A stretch of DNA of 12,622 nucleotides from an uncultured Gammaproteobacteria bacterium (GTDB taxonomy: Bacteria > Pseudomonadota > Gammaproteobacteria > Pseudomonadales > Azotimanducaceae): NCBI GenBank assembly GCA_913043075.1, contig CAJWLI010000023.1, positions 1-12,622 of the forward strand. Direction: 5' to 3'. Shown piece after piece: positions 1-6,715 of the stretch. The position numbers and the translations under genes were made by a program. Numbering within the stretch: the first letter of the stretch is position 1; every line of letters begins with the position of its first letter. The notes beneath the pieces were generated by a model. The model saw only the letters and a program-made list of their open reading frames with translations, was not told where the DNA came from and did not search any database.

Positions 1-45
1 ATGAATCCAAAGTTGAGGCATAAAGATCTTGAAGACGAAAAGTAA
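1..45 (+). CDS. 3' end of an OppB/DppB-type peptide ABC permease (partial)
   Basis: Frame 1 is open from the first base and ends at a TAA at 43-45, giving the 14-residue tail MNPKLRHKDLEDEK. An Asn/Asp-Pro-x-x-Arg motif followed by a short charged tail is how the OppB/DppB family of inner-membrane permeases normally ends, after the last membrane helix. The next gene is the partner permease oppC, which follows oppB in nearly all such operons, so context supports the call strongly. The ATG at position 1 is probably an internal Met rather than a start. Only the tail is visible, so the OppB versus DppB subtype cannot be assigned. Confidence 0.6.
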   Translation: MNPKLRHKDLEDEK

Positions 46-49
46 ATCA

Positions 50-922
50 ATGTCTGAAATAGATTATCCGGAAGAAAACTCCTCGCTCTGGAAGGACGCC
101 TGGACAAGATTGAGCAATAATAAGCTGGCTCTCCTTGGTTTGGTAACCTTGGTTTTCTTTTGCATCATTGCCTTTTTGGCACCATGGATCGCTCCCTATG
201 GGTACGAAGAACAAAATCTAATACTTGGAGCTTCTCCGCCCTCTTATCAGCATTTGTTAGGCACAGATGTATTTGGACGCGATATGCTTACGCGAATAAT
301 GTACGGCGGACGTGTGTCGCTTTTAGTTGGGTTTATCGCAACCAGTGTTGCCCTTGTTATAGGTGTTTCTTGGGGCGCGGTGGCAGGATACGCGGGCGGT
401 AAATTAGATGCTTTTATGATGAGGTTAGTAGATATTCTTTATGCACTTCCCTTTATGATTTTTATCATACTTCTAATGGTTGTGTTTGGAAAAAATTTAC
501 TTCTGCTCTTTTTCGCAATCGGCGCTGTCGAATGGCTGACGATGGCTAGAATAGTCAGGGGACAGGTAATGACGTTAAAGAAACAAGAGTTCATTGAAGC
601 AGCTCATTCAATGGGATTACCAAAGCAAATAATCATAGTTCGGCACATTGTTCCAAACGCAATTGGTCCGATAATCGTCTACGCTACTTTAACCGTCCCG
701 AATGTGATGCTGCTGGAGGCATTTCTTAGTTTTCTCGGCCTTGGTATCCAACCTCCTGAAAGCTCTTGGGGCCTTCTCATTAACTACGGGGTAGAGACCA
801 TGGAAGAATATCCTTGGCTACTTATTTTCCCAGGACTAGCGTTAACCATAACTTTGTTTGCGCTTAACTTTCTGGGCGACGGACTTAGGGACGCTCTCGA
901 CCCAAAAACATCAAAGGATTAG
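50..922 (+). CDS. oppC: Oligopeptide ABC transporter permease, OppC type
   Basis: Inner-membrane permease that would pair with the OppB-like protein upstream to form the channel of a di/oligopeptide importer. Numbered from the ATG at 50, the protein has about 290 residues, close to E. coli OppC (about 300). An N-terminal SLWKDAW stretch, shared in character with OppC, precedes the first membrane helix. Next come a periplasmic segment with the family hallmark GTDVFGRD, a block of membrane helices, and the cytoplasmic EAA loop (EFIEAAHSMGLP), the docking site for the ATPase. It ends GDGLRDALDP, the classic OppC/DppC terminus. Start choice: the ATG lies 4 bp after the upstream stop. An in-frame TTG at 29 would add seven residues and has a GAGG at 15-18, so it is a real alternative that would overlap the preceding gene. 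The stop is 3 bp before the ATPase start, so this is one operon. The substrate cannot be read from the permease. Confidence 0.9.
   Translation: MSEIDYPEENSSLWKDAWTRLSNNKLALLGLVTLVFFCIIAFLAPWIAPYGYEEQNLILGASPPSYQHLLGTDVFGRDMLTRIMYGGRVSLLVGFIATSVALVIGVSWGAVAGYAGGKLDAFMMRLVDILYALPFMIFIILLMVVFGKNLLLLFFAIGAVEWLTMARIVRGQVMTLKKQEFIEAAHSMGLPKQIIIVRHIVPNAIGPIIVYATLTVPNVMLLEAFLSFLGLGIQPPESSWGLLINYGVETMEEYPWLLIFPGLALTITLFALNFLGDGLRDALDPKTSKD
913..918 (+). promoter_or_regulatory. Shine-Dalgarno site that fixes the TTG start of the fused ATPase
   Basis: AAAGGA lies inside the last codons of oppC and is 7 nt upstream of the TTG at 926. This near-ideal spacing and match makes the TTG the convincing start even though it is not ATG. 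The site overlaps the oppC coding end, which suggests coupled translation of permease and ATPase. Confidence 0.6.
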
Positions 923-925
923 CAG

Positions 926-2584
926 TTGAGTTCAACGCCACTTTTAGAAGTAAACAACCTAAGCGTTTTTTTTCACTCGAGAGCTGGGGTAACTAAGGCG
1001 GTCGACGATATTAGTTTTAGTCTAGACCAAGATAAAACACTAGCTATCGTAGGTGAATCAGGATCAGGAAAATCTATGATATGTCATGCAATCATGGGGT
1101 TGCTGGAAAGCCCTCCAGCTAATATTGAATCAGGTTCAATTTATTTTAATGGCGAAGAGATTTTAAGATGCTCAAAGAAAAGGATGCGGCAACTAAGAGG
1201 AGATAGCATTGCAATGATCTTCCAAGATCCTATGACCTCTTTGAATCCAGTCCTTTCGATAGGAGAGCAGCTAATAGAACCATTAATATACCACTCGGAT
1301 CCAATTAAACGACTCTCAAGATATAAGGCTCAATTGAGGGCAATTGAAATACTCCAAGAAGTTGGAATTCAAAACCCTGTGGAAAGAATCAGTGATTTCC
1401 CTCATCAATTTTCGGGAGGTATGCGTCAAAGAGTAATGATCGCCATGGCATTAATAGGCGAACCTAAACTACTTATCTGCGACGAGCCCACAACCGCGCT
1501 CGACGTAACTGTGCAAACACAAATTTTAGAGTTGATTAAAAACCTCCAGAAAAAACTAAAAATTGGAGTTATCTTTGTAAGCCACGACTTGGGCGTCGTA
1601 GCAGGAGTTTCTGATCACGTTTTGGTCCTGAAAAATGGAAATTCAGTCGAGCTCGACACCACAGAAAAAGTCTTCTATGAAACAAAGGATCCTTATACTC
1701 GAGGGTTACTTGCTGCAATCCCCTCGGGACCAAAAAAGACTAGTGAGACAGCGCTAGGAGAAAGGCCTCTGGTAGAGATATCAAATTTAAACGTCTTTTT
1801 TAAAAATAAATCTCAGACTAAGGAAAAAATTATAAAAGCAGTAGACGGTATTTCCCTCGAAATAAACAGAGGAGAAATAATGGGAGTGGTGGGTGAATCG
1901 GGGTCGGGCAAGTCTACACTGGGAAGATCGATTCTCAGACTTCTGCCTATACAGAGTGGAGAGATTAAATTCTCGGGAGTAAATTTGACCGCTTTGCCTC
2001 CCAAAGAGCTGCGCGAGTTTAGAAAAAAAATGCAGATGATTTTCCAAGACCCGTACGCCTCTTTAAACCCAAGGATGACAGTTTATGAAACTCTAGCAGA
2101 ACCCCTAATTTTTCACCGTGTAACGAACAAGAAAAATATAACAAGTCGGGTAACCTCTCTAATGAACGAAGTAGGCCTCCCACAAAGTTCTATACATAAA
2201 TACCCGCACGAGTTTTCTGGAGGACAACGACAAAGAATTGCAGTGGGCAGAGCGATAGGGATAAAGCCAGAATTCATAATTGCTGACGAACCCGTCTCGG
2301 CATTGGATGTCACTATTCAATCACAGATCTTGGATCTTATAGTCGGTCTCGTCGAGAGATACTCGATCACTATGCTTTTTATATCCCATGACTTATCAGT
2401 AGTCAGGTCGGTCACGGATCGGGTTGCAGTAATGAAATCAGGAAAAATCTTAGAGAAAGAAAAGACAGAACTTCTATGGAGAAAACCAAAGAATCAATAC
2501 ACACAAAACTTACTTCGTTCGATACCGATTCCCGATCCAAGGAAAGAGAGAGCTCGTTTGTTAAGCAGAACAGAACAAGATTAG
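926..2584 (+). CDS. Fused two-domain ATPase of a peptide ABC importer (OppD/DppD-OppF/DppF fusion)
   Basis: Cytoplasmic ATPase that would drive the OppB/OppC-type permeases. The 552-residue chain carries two complete nucleotide-binding domains. Domain 1: Walker A GESGSGKS at 43-50, signature FSGGMRQR from 162, Walker B ending D186-E187, switch His220. Domain 2: Walker A GESGSGKS at 323-330, signature FSGGQRQR from 430, Walker B D454-E455, switch His488. Signature FSGGM is typical of OppD/DppD and FSGGQ of OppF/DppF, so the order is D then F, as in fused YejF/GsiA-type ATPases (about 530-620 residues). Both sites look catalytically intact. The junction (about 265-282) lacks the cysteine cluster many stand-alone DppD/OppD proteins carry at their C-terminus. 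The protein ends with the family's PYT-like tail (NQYTQNLL then IPIPDP). The TTG start has a strong Shine-Dalgarno. It converges on the Nudix gene with 14 bp between stops. The substrate (peptide, nickel or glutathione-like) is not determined. Confidence 0.92.
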   Translation: MSSTPLLEVNNLSVFFHSRAGVTKAVDDISFSLDQDKTLAIVGESGSGKSMICHAIMGLLESPPANIESGSIYFNGEEILRCSKKRMRQLRGDSIAMIFQDPMTSLNPVLSIGEQLIEPLIYHSDPIKRLSRYKAQLRAIEILQEVGIQNPVERISDFPHQFSGGMRQRVMIAMALIGEPKLLICDEPTTALDVTVQTQILELIKNLQKKLKIGVIFVSHDLGVVAGVSDHVLVLKNGNSVELDTTEKVFYETKDPYTRGLLAAIPSGPKKTSETALGERPLVEISNLNVFFKNKSQTKEKIIKAVDGISLEINRGEIMGVVGESGSGKSTLGRSILRLLPIQSGEIKFSGVNLTALPPKELREFRKKMQMIFQDPYASLNPRMTVYETLAEPLIFHRVTNKKNITSRVTSLMNEVGLPQSSIHKYPHEFSGGQRQRIAVGRAIGIKPEFIIADEPVSALDVTIQSQILDLIVGLVERYSITMLFISHDLSVVRSVTDRVAVMKSGKILEKEKTELLWRKPKNQYTQNLLRSIPIPDPRKERARLLSRTEQD

Positions 2585-2598
2585 CGCCAAATATTTGC

Positions 2599-3156
2599 TT
2601 ACTGAATTATTTTCTTTGCCTTACAAATCATTCTCATAATCGAAGCCTCTTGAGTATATTCAGAAACCTGCGTTAGACTAACCCAAGTCAGGGCGTTGGA
2701 TTCTTCACTCAAAGCATATTTGTTTGACCCAGTCGCGACAAGCAAGAAACGAACATCGTAATGGAAATGACCTGATTCTTTAGAGTTGCTCGGAATATAA
2801 TGTATGTCCAAGTCTAATATCGAACTCTTCAGCAATTCAATATCCGGCAGCCCTGACTCTTCCTCTGCTTCTCTCAAGGCAACAGCGGCGAGATTATTTT
2901 CTTCCTCCGAATGACCTCCCAGCTGAAGCCATCTGTTTAATTTCGCATGGTGGGTGAGCAAGACTCTTTGGCAGTTTCTATCTAAAAGCAAGCATGAGCC
3001 AGTTAAATGACCTGAAGTATTTGTTCGATCAAGAAAGTTAGCGTTTTCTTCAACAAAATCAGTAAAACGATTTACGACTGACTCTTCTTCTGGATAACTC
3101 TCGAGATATAAGCGAAGACTTTGAAGCGTTAAAGAACGGTCATCTTCCGATGGCAT
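2599..3156 (-). CDS. Nudix hydrolase with a variant Nudix box
   Basis: Predicted Mg-dependent pyrophosphohydrolase of 185 residues that would cleave a nucleoside diphosphate linked to another moiety. The Nudix box spans G81-L103. Its catalytic half REAEEESGL (95-103) is complete, but the first conserved Glu of the GX5E element is Asn (N87). Upstream, NRWLQLGGH is the usual lead-in of a Nudix family whose members more often read WLQPGGH. An N-terminal helical region (1-50) precedes the Nudix fold. The ATG start lies 6 bp after the cobT stop with no clear Shine-Dalgarno, so translation probably depends on ribosomes finishing cobT. This makes it the third gene of the cobS-cobT operon. The substrate cannot be assigned from sequence: ADP-ribose, oxidised nucleotides, dinucleotides or a nucleotide-type cofactor all remain possible. 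Confidence 0.88.
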   Translation of the reverse strand: MPSEDDRSLTLQSLRLYLESYPEEESVVNRFTDFVEENANFLDRTNTSGHLTGSCLLLDRNCQRVLLTHHAKLNRWLQLGGHSEEENNLAAVALREAEEESGLPDIELLKSSILDLDIHYIPSNSKESGHFHYDVRFLLVATGSNKYALSEESNALTWVSLTQVSEYTQEASIMRMICKAKKIIQ

Positions 3157-3162
3157 ATGGAA

Positions 3163-4986
3163 CTAACGGCGCTTAGATTTGTTTGATTCCTCGTCAAACA
3201 AGTCAACGAGCTGATCAGTCATAGCGTCACCAAGTTGTTCTGCGTCCGTTATAGTTACCGCTCTTCTATAATGGTGCGTAACATCGTGGCCTATCCCCAC
3301 AGCTACTAGCTCAACATCGGAATGATTTTGAATCTGGTCAATCGCGTACTTAAGATGTTGCTCCAGATAATTGCTCGGATTTACCAAAAGAGTAGAATTG
3401 TCGACAGGCAGGCCATCAGAAATTACCATAAGAATTTTCCGATCTTCAGGCCTTCCCACAATCCGGTTATGCGCCCAAAGCAATGCTTCCCCATCAATAT
3501 TTTCTTTTAGCAACTCCTCCCGCATCATGAGACCCAAGTTTGTTCTGGAGCGCCGCCAAGGCATGTCAGCTGATTTGTAAATTATGTGGCGCAGATCGTT
3601 AAGTCTGCCAGGCTGTGCAGATTTGCCTCCAAGAAGCCAACTCTCACGTGATTGCCCCCCTCGCCATGCCCTAGTTGTAAACCCAAGTATTTCTACTTTA
3701 ACAGAGCACCTTTCCAGCGTTCTGCCCAAAATATCTGCACACATTGCAGCGATGGTAATTGATCGCCCACGCATAGACCCCGAACTATCGATCAATAGTG
3801 ATACGACCGTATCCCGAAAGTCGGTGTCTTTCTCTTCTTTAAACGCTAATGGGTGAAATGGATCAATGACAACACTAGTCAAGCGAGACGTATCTAAAGT
3901 GCCTTCTTCTAAATCAAATTCCCATGTCCTATTTTGCTGCGCAAGCAACTTTCTTTGAAGTCTGTTAGCTAATTTACTAATTATTATTTGAGAACTCTGA
4001 AGATGGTTGTCCAACACACCCCTAAGTCGCTCTAATTCAGCCGCCTCACAAAGATCGCTAGCGAGGACCGTCTCGTCAAAATTTTCGGTATAAATCTTGT
4101 AGTTGTTCTCTTTTGGGCGCATCCAACTTCGTTCTGAGGGAGTATCGGGTGGAGCCCCTAAATCTTCTTCGTCGCTGTCAAGCTCAGCCATATCGACCGC
4201 GTCCATATCGACCTCTACTTCTCCTTCGATAGCATCCGAGAAATCAGTCTCTCCGCCCTCTTCTGGAACCGGATCCTCCTCAGATGATTCCGCTGATGTT
4301 TCTTCTTCTGATTGTTCTGAGTCTTCCGCTTCATCGTGATTATCGGAGTCATGTTCAGGCTCACCCAAACCAAGGCTCGAGATCATTTTTTTCGCAACAC
4401 GAATGAACGCATCCTGATCGAACAATAGGGTTTCAAGTTCTTTTAGATCAGCAGCCAAGACTATTTCTTTGAGATGATCTCTCCAAAGCTCTAAAACAAT
4501 GTCACCACCTCGCGGCAACTTCTTCCCAATGATTTTTTCCCTAATCAACAACCCGAGAGCTTCTCCAAGTGGGGCTTCACTTTGATTCTCAATCTTGTCG
4601 TACCCTTTTTCTAAACAGTAATCTTTTAGCTCTGCTTGGAGGTTTTCCCCTACTCCTTTCATTAAATATGAACCGATGCAAAAGAGTCGTGCTTCTTCAA
4701 TCGAATCAAAAATATCCTGCGCGGCGCTGAGTGAAGGCCGATTATCATGGTGTTTTGTCTCGTCATGAAAACGCGATCTGAGAGCAAACTGATCTGCTTT
4801 GCCTCTGAAAGACGCTAACTTCTCTTCTGACAAATCTTTATCCGGCAGAGGAACCCGGGCTCTTTGTCCTTGCATGTAAGGCTTGCCTCTACCAAAGCTT
4901 ACTTGCAAATCGGAATCACCCGAGATAGCTCGCATCGTCGAGGTAACGGCTTGTTTGAAGACCTCAGTTGCATCGTGGGACGGCAT
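3163..4986 (-). CDS. cobT: CobT-like VWA subunit of an aerobic-type cobaltochelatase
   Basis: This is CobT in the Pseudomonas denitrificans nomenclature (chelatase subunit), not the Salmonella phosphoribosyltransferase of the same name. In the known complex, CobS and CobT form an ATP-driven assembly that helps CobN insert cobalt into hydrogenobyrinic acid a,c-diamide. The 607 residues compare with about 630 for the classic protein. A conserved N-terminal helical region (1-205) is followed by a very acidic Glu/Asp/Ser linker (about 209-285), a second conserved region (290-390) and a C-terminal von Willebrand A domain (about 392-600). The metal-binding MIDAS starts at D400 (DSSGSM), with a later ISDG centred on D524 and the family motif GIGHDVT. 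The TAAGGA Shine-Dalgarno (4993-4998) overlaps the cobS stop 6 nt before the ATG, so translation is coupled to cobS. No cobN is visible, so the true partner and metal are uncertain. Confidence 0.9.
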   Translation of the reverse strand: MPSHDATEVFKQAVTSTMRAISGDSDLQVSFGRGKPYMQGQRARVPLPDKDLSEEKLASFRGKADQFALRSRFHDETKHHDNRPSLSAAQDIFDSIEEARLFCIGSYLMKGVGENLQAELKDYCLEKGYDKIENQSEAPLGEALGLLIREKIIGKKLPRGGDIVLELWRDHLKEIVLAADLKELETLLFDQDAFIRVAKKMISSLGLGEPEHDSDNHDEAEDSEQSEEETSAESSEEDPVPEEGGETDFSDAIEGEVEVDMDAVDMAELDSDEEDLGAPPDTPSERSWMRPKENNYKIYTENFDETVLASDLCEAAELERLRGVLDNHLQSSQIIISKLANRLQRKLLAQQNRTWEFDLEEGTLDTSRLTSVVIDPFHPLAFKEEKDTDFRDTVVSLLIDSSGSMRGRSITIAAMCADILGRTLERCSVKVEILGFTTRAWRGGQSRESWLLGGKSAQPGRLNDLRHIIYKSADMPWRRSRTNLGLMMREELLKENIDGEALLWAHNRIVGRPEDRKILMVISDGLPVDNSTLLVNPSNYLEQHLKYAIDQIQNHSDVELVAVGIGHDVTHHYRRAVTITDAEQLGDAMTDQLVDLFDEESNKSKRR

Positions 4987-4995
4987 CTAATGTCC

Positions 4996-5979
4996 TTATC
5001 GCTCTAAGATAAATCCAGCACTGGATTCTGGAAGGTCTTCGCCCATACATCTTTGATAATATTCCGCGACAATGGATCGCTCGGTCTCATCGCATTTATT
5101 TAGAAAAGTTAGACGGAAAGCAAAGCCGAGATCGTTAAAAATTGACGCGTTTTCTCCCCACATGATCACCGTTCTAGGAGACATAACAATAGAAATATCT
5201 CCGTTCATAAAACCCTGTCGAGTTAAATTTGCTACAGAAACCATATTCGATATCTGTTTTCGATCAACATTACCAAGCTTGGAATTGACAATATCACATT
5301 CTTTTTCATGATCGAGATAGTTTAAGGTTGTAACAATATTCCATCTATCCATTTGGCCCTGATTGATCTGCTGAGTGCCATGATATAGACCTGTAGGATC
5401 CCCCAAACCGATAGTATTTGTCGTAGCAAACATTCGAAAGGACTGGTGTGGACTAATTACTTTGCTTTGATCTAAGAGGGTTAATTTCCCTTCAACTTCT
5501 AGCACACGTTGGATAACGAACATTACATCTGGTCGCCCTGCATCGTACTCATCAAAGACAAGTGCACAAGGACGTTGCAACGCCCAAGGCAATAGGCCCT
5601 CTTTAAATTCTGTTATCTGCTTTCCTTCTTTTAAAACAATCGCATCCTTTCCTACTAAATCTATGCGACTGACATGACTATCAAGGTTAATTCGTATACA
5701 CGGCCAGTTTAACCTCGCAGCTATTTGCTCTACGTGCGTTGATTTTCCAGTTCCATGGTAACCCTGAACCATACACCGCCTGTTGTGAGAAAATCCCGCT
5801 AGAATAGCTAAGGTCGTTTCACTGTCGAAGATATAATTCTTGTCTTTCTCTGGCACATGTTCGCTAGGTCCTGAGAACCCGGGAACTTTCATATCAATCT
5901 CTAACCCAAAAACCTCTTTAACATCTAACTGAACGTCGGGAAGTCCATTGCCATAATTGGCCTCGCTGTTTTCTGCCAT
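4996..5979 (-). CDS. cobS: CobS-like AAA+ ATPase subunit of an aerobic-type cobaltochelatase (MoxR-like)
   Basis: The name follows the P. denitrificans chelatase, not enteric cobalamin synthase. It is an AAA+ ATPase that would form a ring with CobT and remodel a chelatase partner. The 327 residues match the usual length (about 330). Features seen: Walker A GYHGTGKS at 73-80, the highly conserved stretch NLDSHVSRIDLVG (98-110), Walker B LVFDE at 140-144 leading into YDAGRPD, sensor-1 ATTN at 185-188, and arginines R212 (QMDRWN) and R269 (SPRT) as candidate finger and sensor-2 residues. The motif pattern is very like alphaproteobacterial CobS, stronger than a generic MoxR match. The ATG start has AGGTG 7 nt upstream (5987-5991). 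It is the first gene of the operon, divergent from the histidine phosphatase across 190 bp. A generic MoxR/VWA maturase role is the main alternative, because no other cobalamin gene is present. Confidence 0.92.
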   Translation of the reverse strand: MAENSEANYGNGLPDVQLDVKEVFGLEIDMKVPGFSGPSEHVPEKDKNYIFDSETTLAILAGFSHNRRCMVQGYHGTGKSTHVEQIAARLNWPCIRINLDSHVSRIDLVGKDAIVLKEGKQITEFKEGLLPWALQRPCALVFDEYDAGRPDVMFVIQRVLEVEGKLTLLDQSKVISPHQSFRMFATTNTIGLGDPTGLYHGTQQINQGQMDRWNIVTTLNYLDHEKECDIVNSKLGNVDRKQISNMVSVANLTRQGFMNGDISIVMSPRTVIMWGENASIFNDLGFAFRLTFLNKCDETERSIVAEYYQRCMGEDLPESSAGFILER

Positions 5980-6169
5980 TTCTTAACACCTAAATTGTTT
6001 TCATTTGCTCTCTTTTCCCACCAGAAATTTCGTATAACAAACGCCTATTTTTGTTCCAGCCAGCCTGTGCAGGAGAATGAGATTTTAGCTTTTCGCGCGG
6101 AAAGGATAGCTTTTATGGGTCTAAAATGCTAACTAGAGCAAGCTTAACATTGAATGAAAAAGATTTATC
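5980..6169. promoter_or_regulatory. Divergent intergenic region between cobS and the histidine phosphatase
   Basis: This 190-bp gap is the only sizeable non-coding stretch in the window and must hold the promoters for both the cobS-cobT-nudix operon (leftward) and the phosphatase gene (rightward). No textbook -35/-10 pair is visible. Weak -10-like hexamers are TAAAAT at 6122-6127 for rightward transcription and TTATAC (minus strand of 6032-6037) for leftward transcription, the latter about 55 bp before cobS. The middle holds a GC-rich imperfect palindrome and a direct repeat, listed separately. No credible small ORF or structured RNA was recognised. A cobalamin riboswitch would normally be longer than the space in front of cobS, and its B12-box sequence was not seen. 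Confidence 0.45.
6086..6114. repeat. Operator-like direct repeat surrounding an imperfect palindrome
   Basis: TAGCTTTT occurs at 6086-6093 and again at 6107-6114, exactly 21 bp apart, or two helical turns. Between and overlapping them, 6089-6104 reads CTTTTCGCGCGGAAAG, an imperfect palindrome in which 14 of 16 positions match the reverse complement. The cluster lies just upstream of the weak TAAAAT -10-like hexamer. Spacing and symmetry fit a transcription-factor site for the divergent pair, but short repeats of this size can arise by chance in AT-rich DNA and no factor is known. Confidence 0.3.
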
Positions 6170-6715
6170 ATGACAAAAATTTTTCTTATCCGTCACGGAG
6201 AAGCTTCGGGAACCTACACAGAGGATCCAGACCCTGGCTTAAGTGATAAGGGGAAGGCCCAAGCCATGTCTCTTAGGCCTTTTTTCGCTAATCAATCGCC
6301 TCTTAAAGTTTATTCAAGTCCGCTGAGGAGAGCCACTGAGACAGCTAAAGTCGTCGTGGGGAACACTGCGAGGATATTCGAAGAGCCGAGGATGAGCGAG
6401 ATTCCATCAAACACCCTTGAATTAAAAGAGAGAGGTGCATGGCTAAAAGAAGTAATCGGAAGGAACTGGGACAAACAGCCAAAAAGGCTTACGGTCTGGA
6501 GAAACCAAATTATTTCATTTCTCGAATCTCAGACGGAGAACACCATAGTTTTTACGCACTTTATTGCAATTAATGCTGTCGTTGGACATCTGACCAACTC
6601 TCTTTCAGTAGTAGTTTGCAAACCAAATAATTGTTCGATTACCGTTCTCGAAGTTTCAGATCAAAAACTCCAACTGTTATCACTACCGGATGAAGCTGAT
6701 ACTCTCATAAACTAG
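6170..6715 (+). CDS. Histidine phosphatase superfamily protein (SixA/PGM-like)
   Basis: Predicted cytoplasmic phosphatase of 181 residues using a phospho-histidine intermediate. Motifs: RHGE at 8-11 with the nucleophile His9, SSPLRRATETA at 49-59 supplying a phosphate-binding Arg, Glu77 as the likely general acid, and the second core His130 in FTHFIAIN. Its compact size and RHGEA start resemble SixA-type and broad-specificity phosphatases, and the motifs alone do not choose between a phosphoprotein and a small-molecule substrate. The family also includes alpha-ribazole phosphatase (CobC/PhpB), which lies near leuS-lptE-holA in E. coli, but the strand is opposite here and the middle region does not obviously match CobC. 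The ATG is preceded only by the weak purine run GAAAAAGA. It faces away from cobS and its last 11 bp overlap the end of holA. Confidence 0.85.
   Translation: MTKIFLIRHGEASGTYTEDPDPGLSDKGKAQAMSLRPFFANQSPLKVYSSPLRRATETAKVVVGNTARIFEEPRMSEIPSNTLELKERGAWLKEVIGRNWDKQPKRLTVWRNQIISFLESQTENTIVFTHFIAINAVVGHLTNSLSVVVCKPNNCSITVLEVSDQKLQLLSLPDEADTLIN

Noticed and set aside
1..45. Stand-alone 14-codon ORF starting with ATG at position 1
   Set aside because: The peptide ends like an OppB/DppB permease and immediately precedes oppC, so it is the tail of a gene cut by the window edge.
2588..2597. CAAATATTTG palindrome between the convergent ATPase and Nudix stops
   Set aside because: Perfect but only 10 bp, entirely AT-rich in the centre, with no loop or U-run, so it does not make a credible intrinsic terminator.
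4103..4339. Serine-rich open frame on the plus strand inside cobT
   Set aside because: It is the antisense reading of the acidic Glu/Asp codons of CobT. The low-complexity Ser run is a by-product of GAA/GAG/TCA-type codons, and there is no start context or homology.
5980..6169. Possible cobalamin riboswitch in front of cobS
   Set aside because: No B12-box-like sequence was seen, and the leader available after any plausible promoter is too short for the full aptamer.
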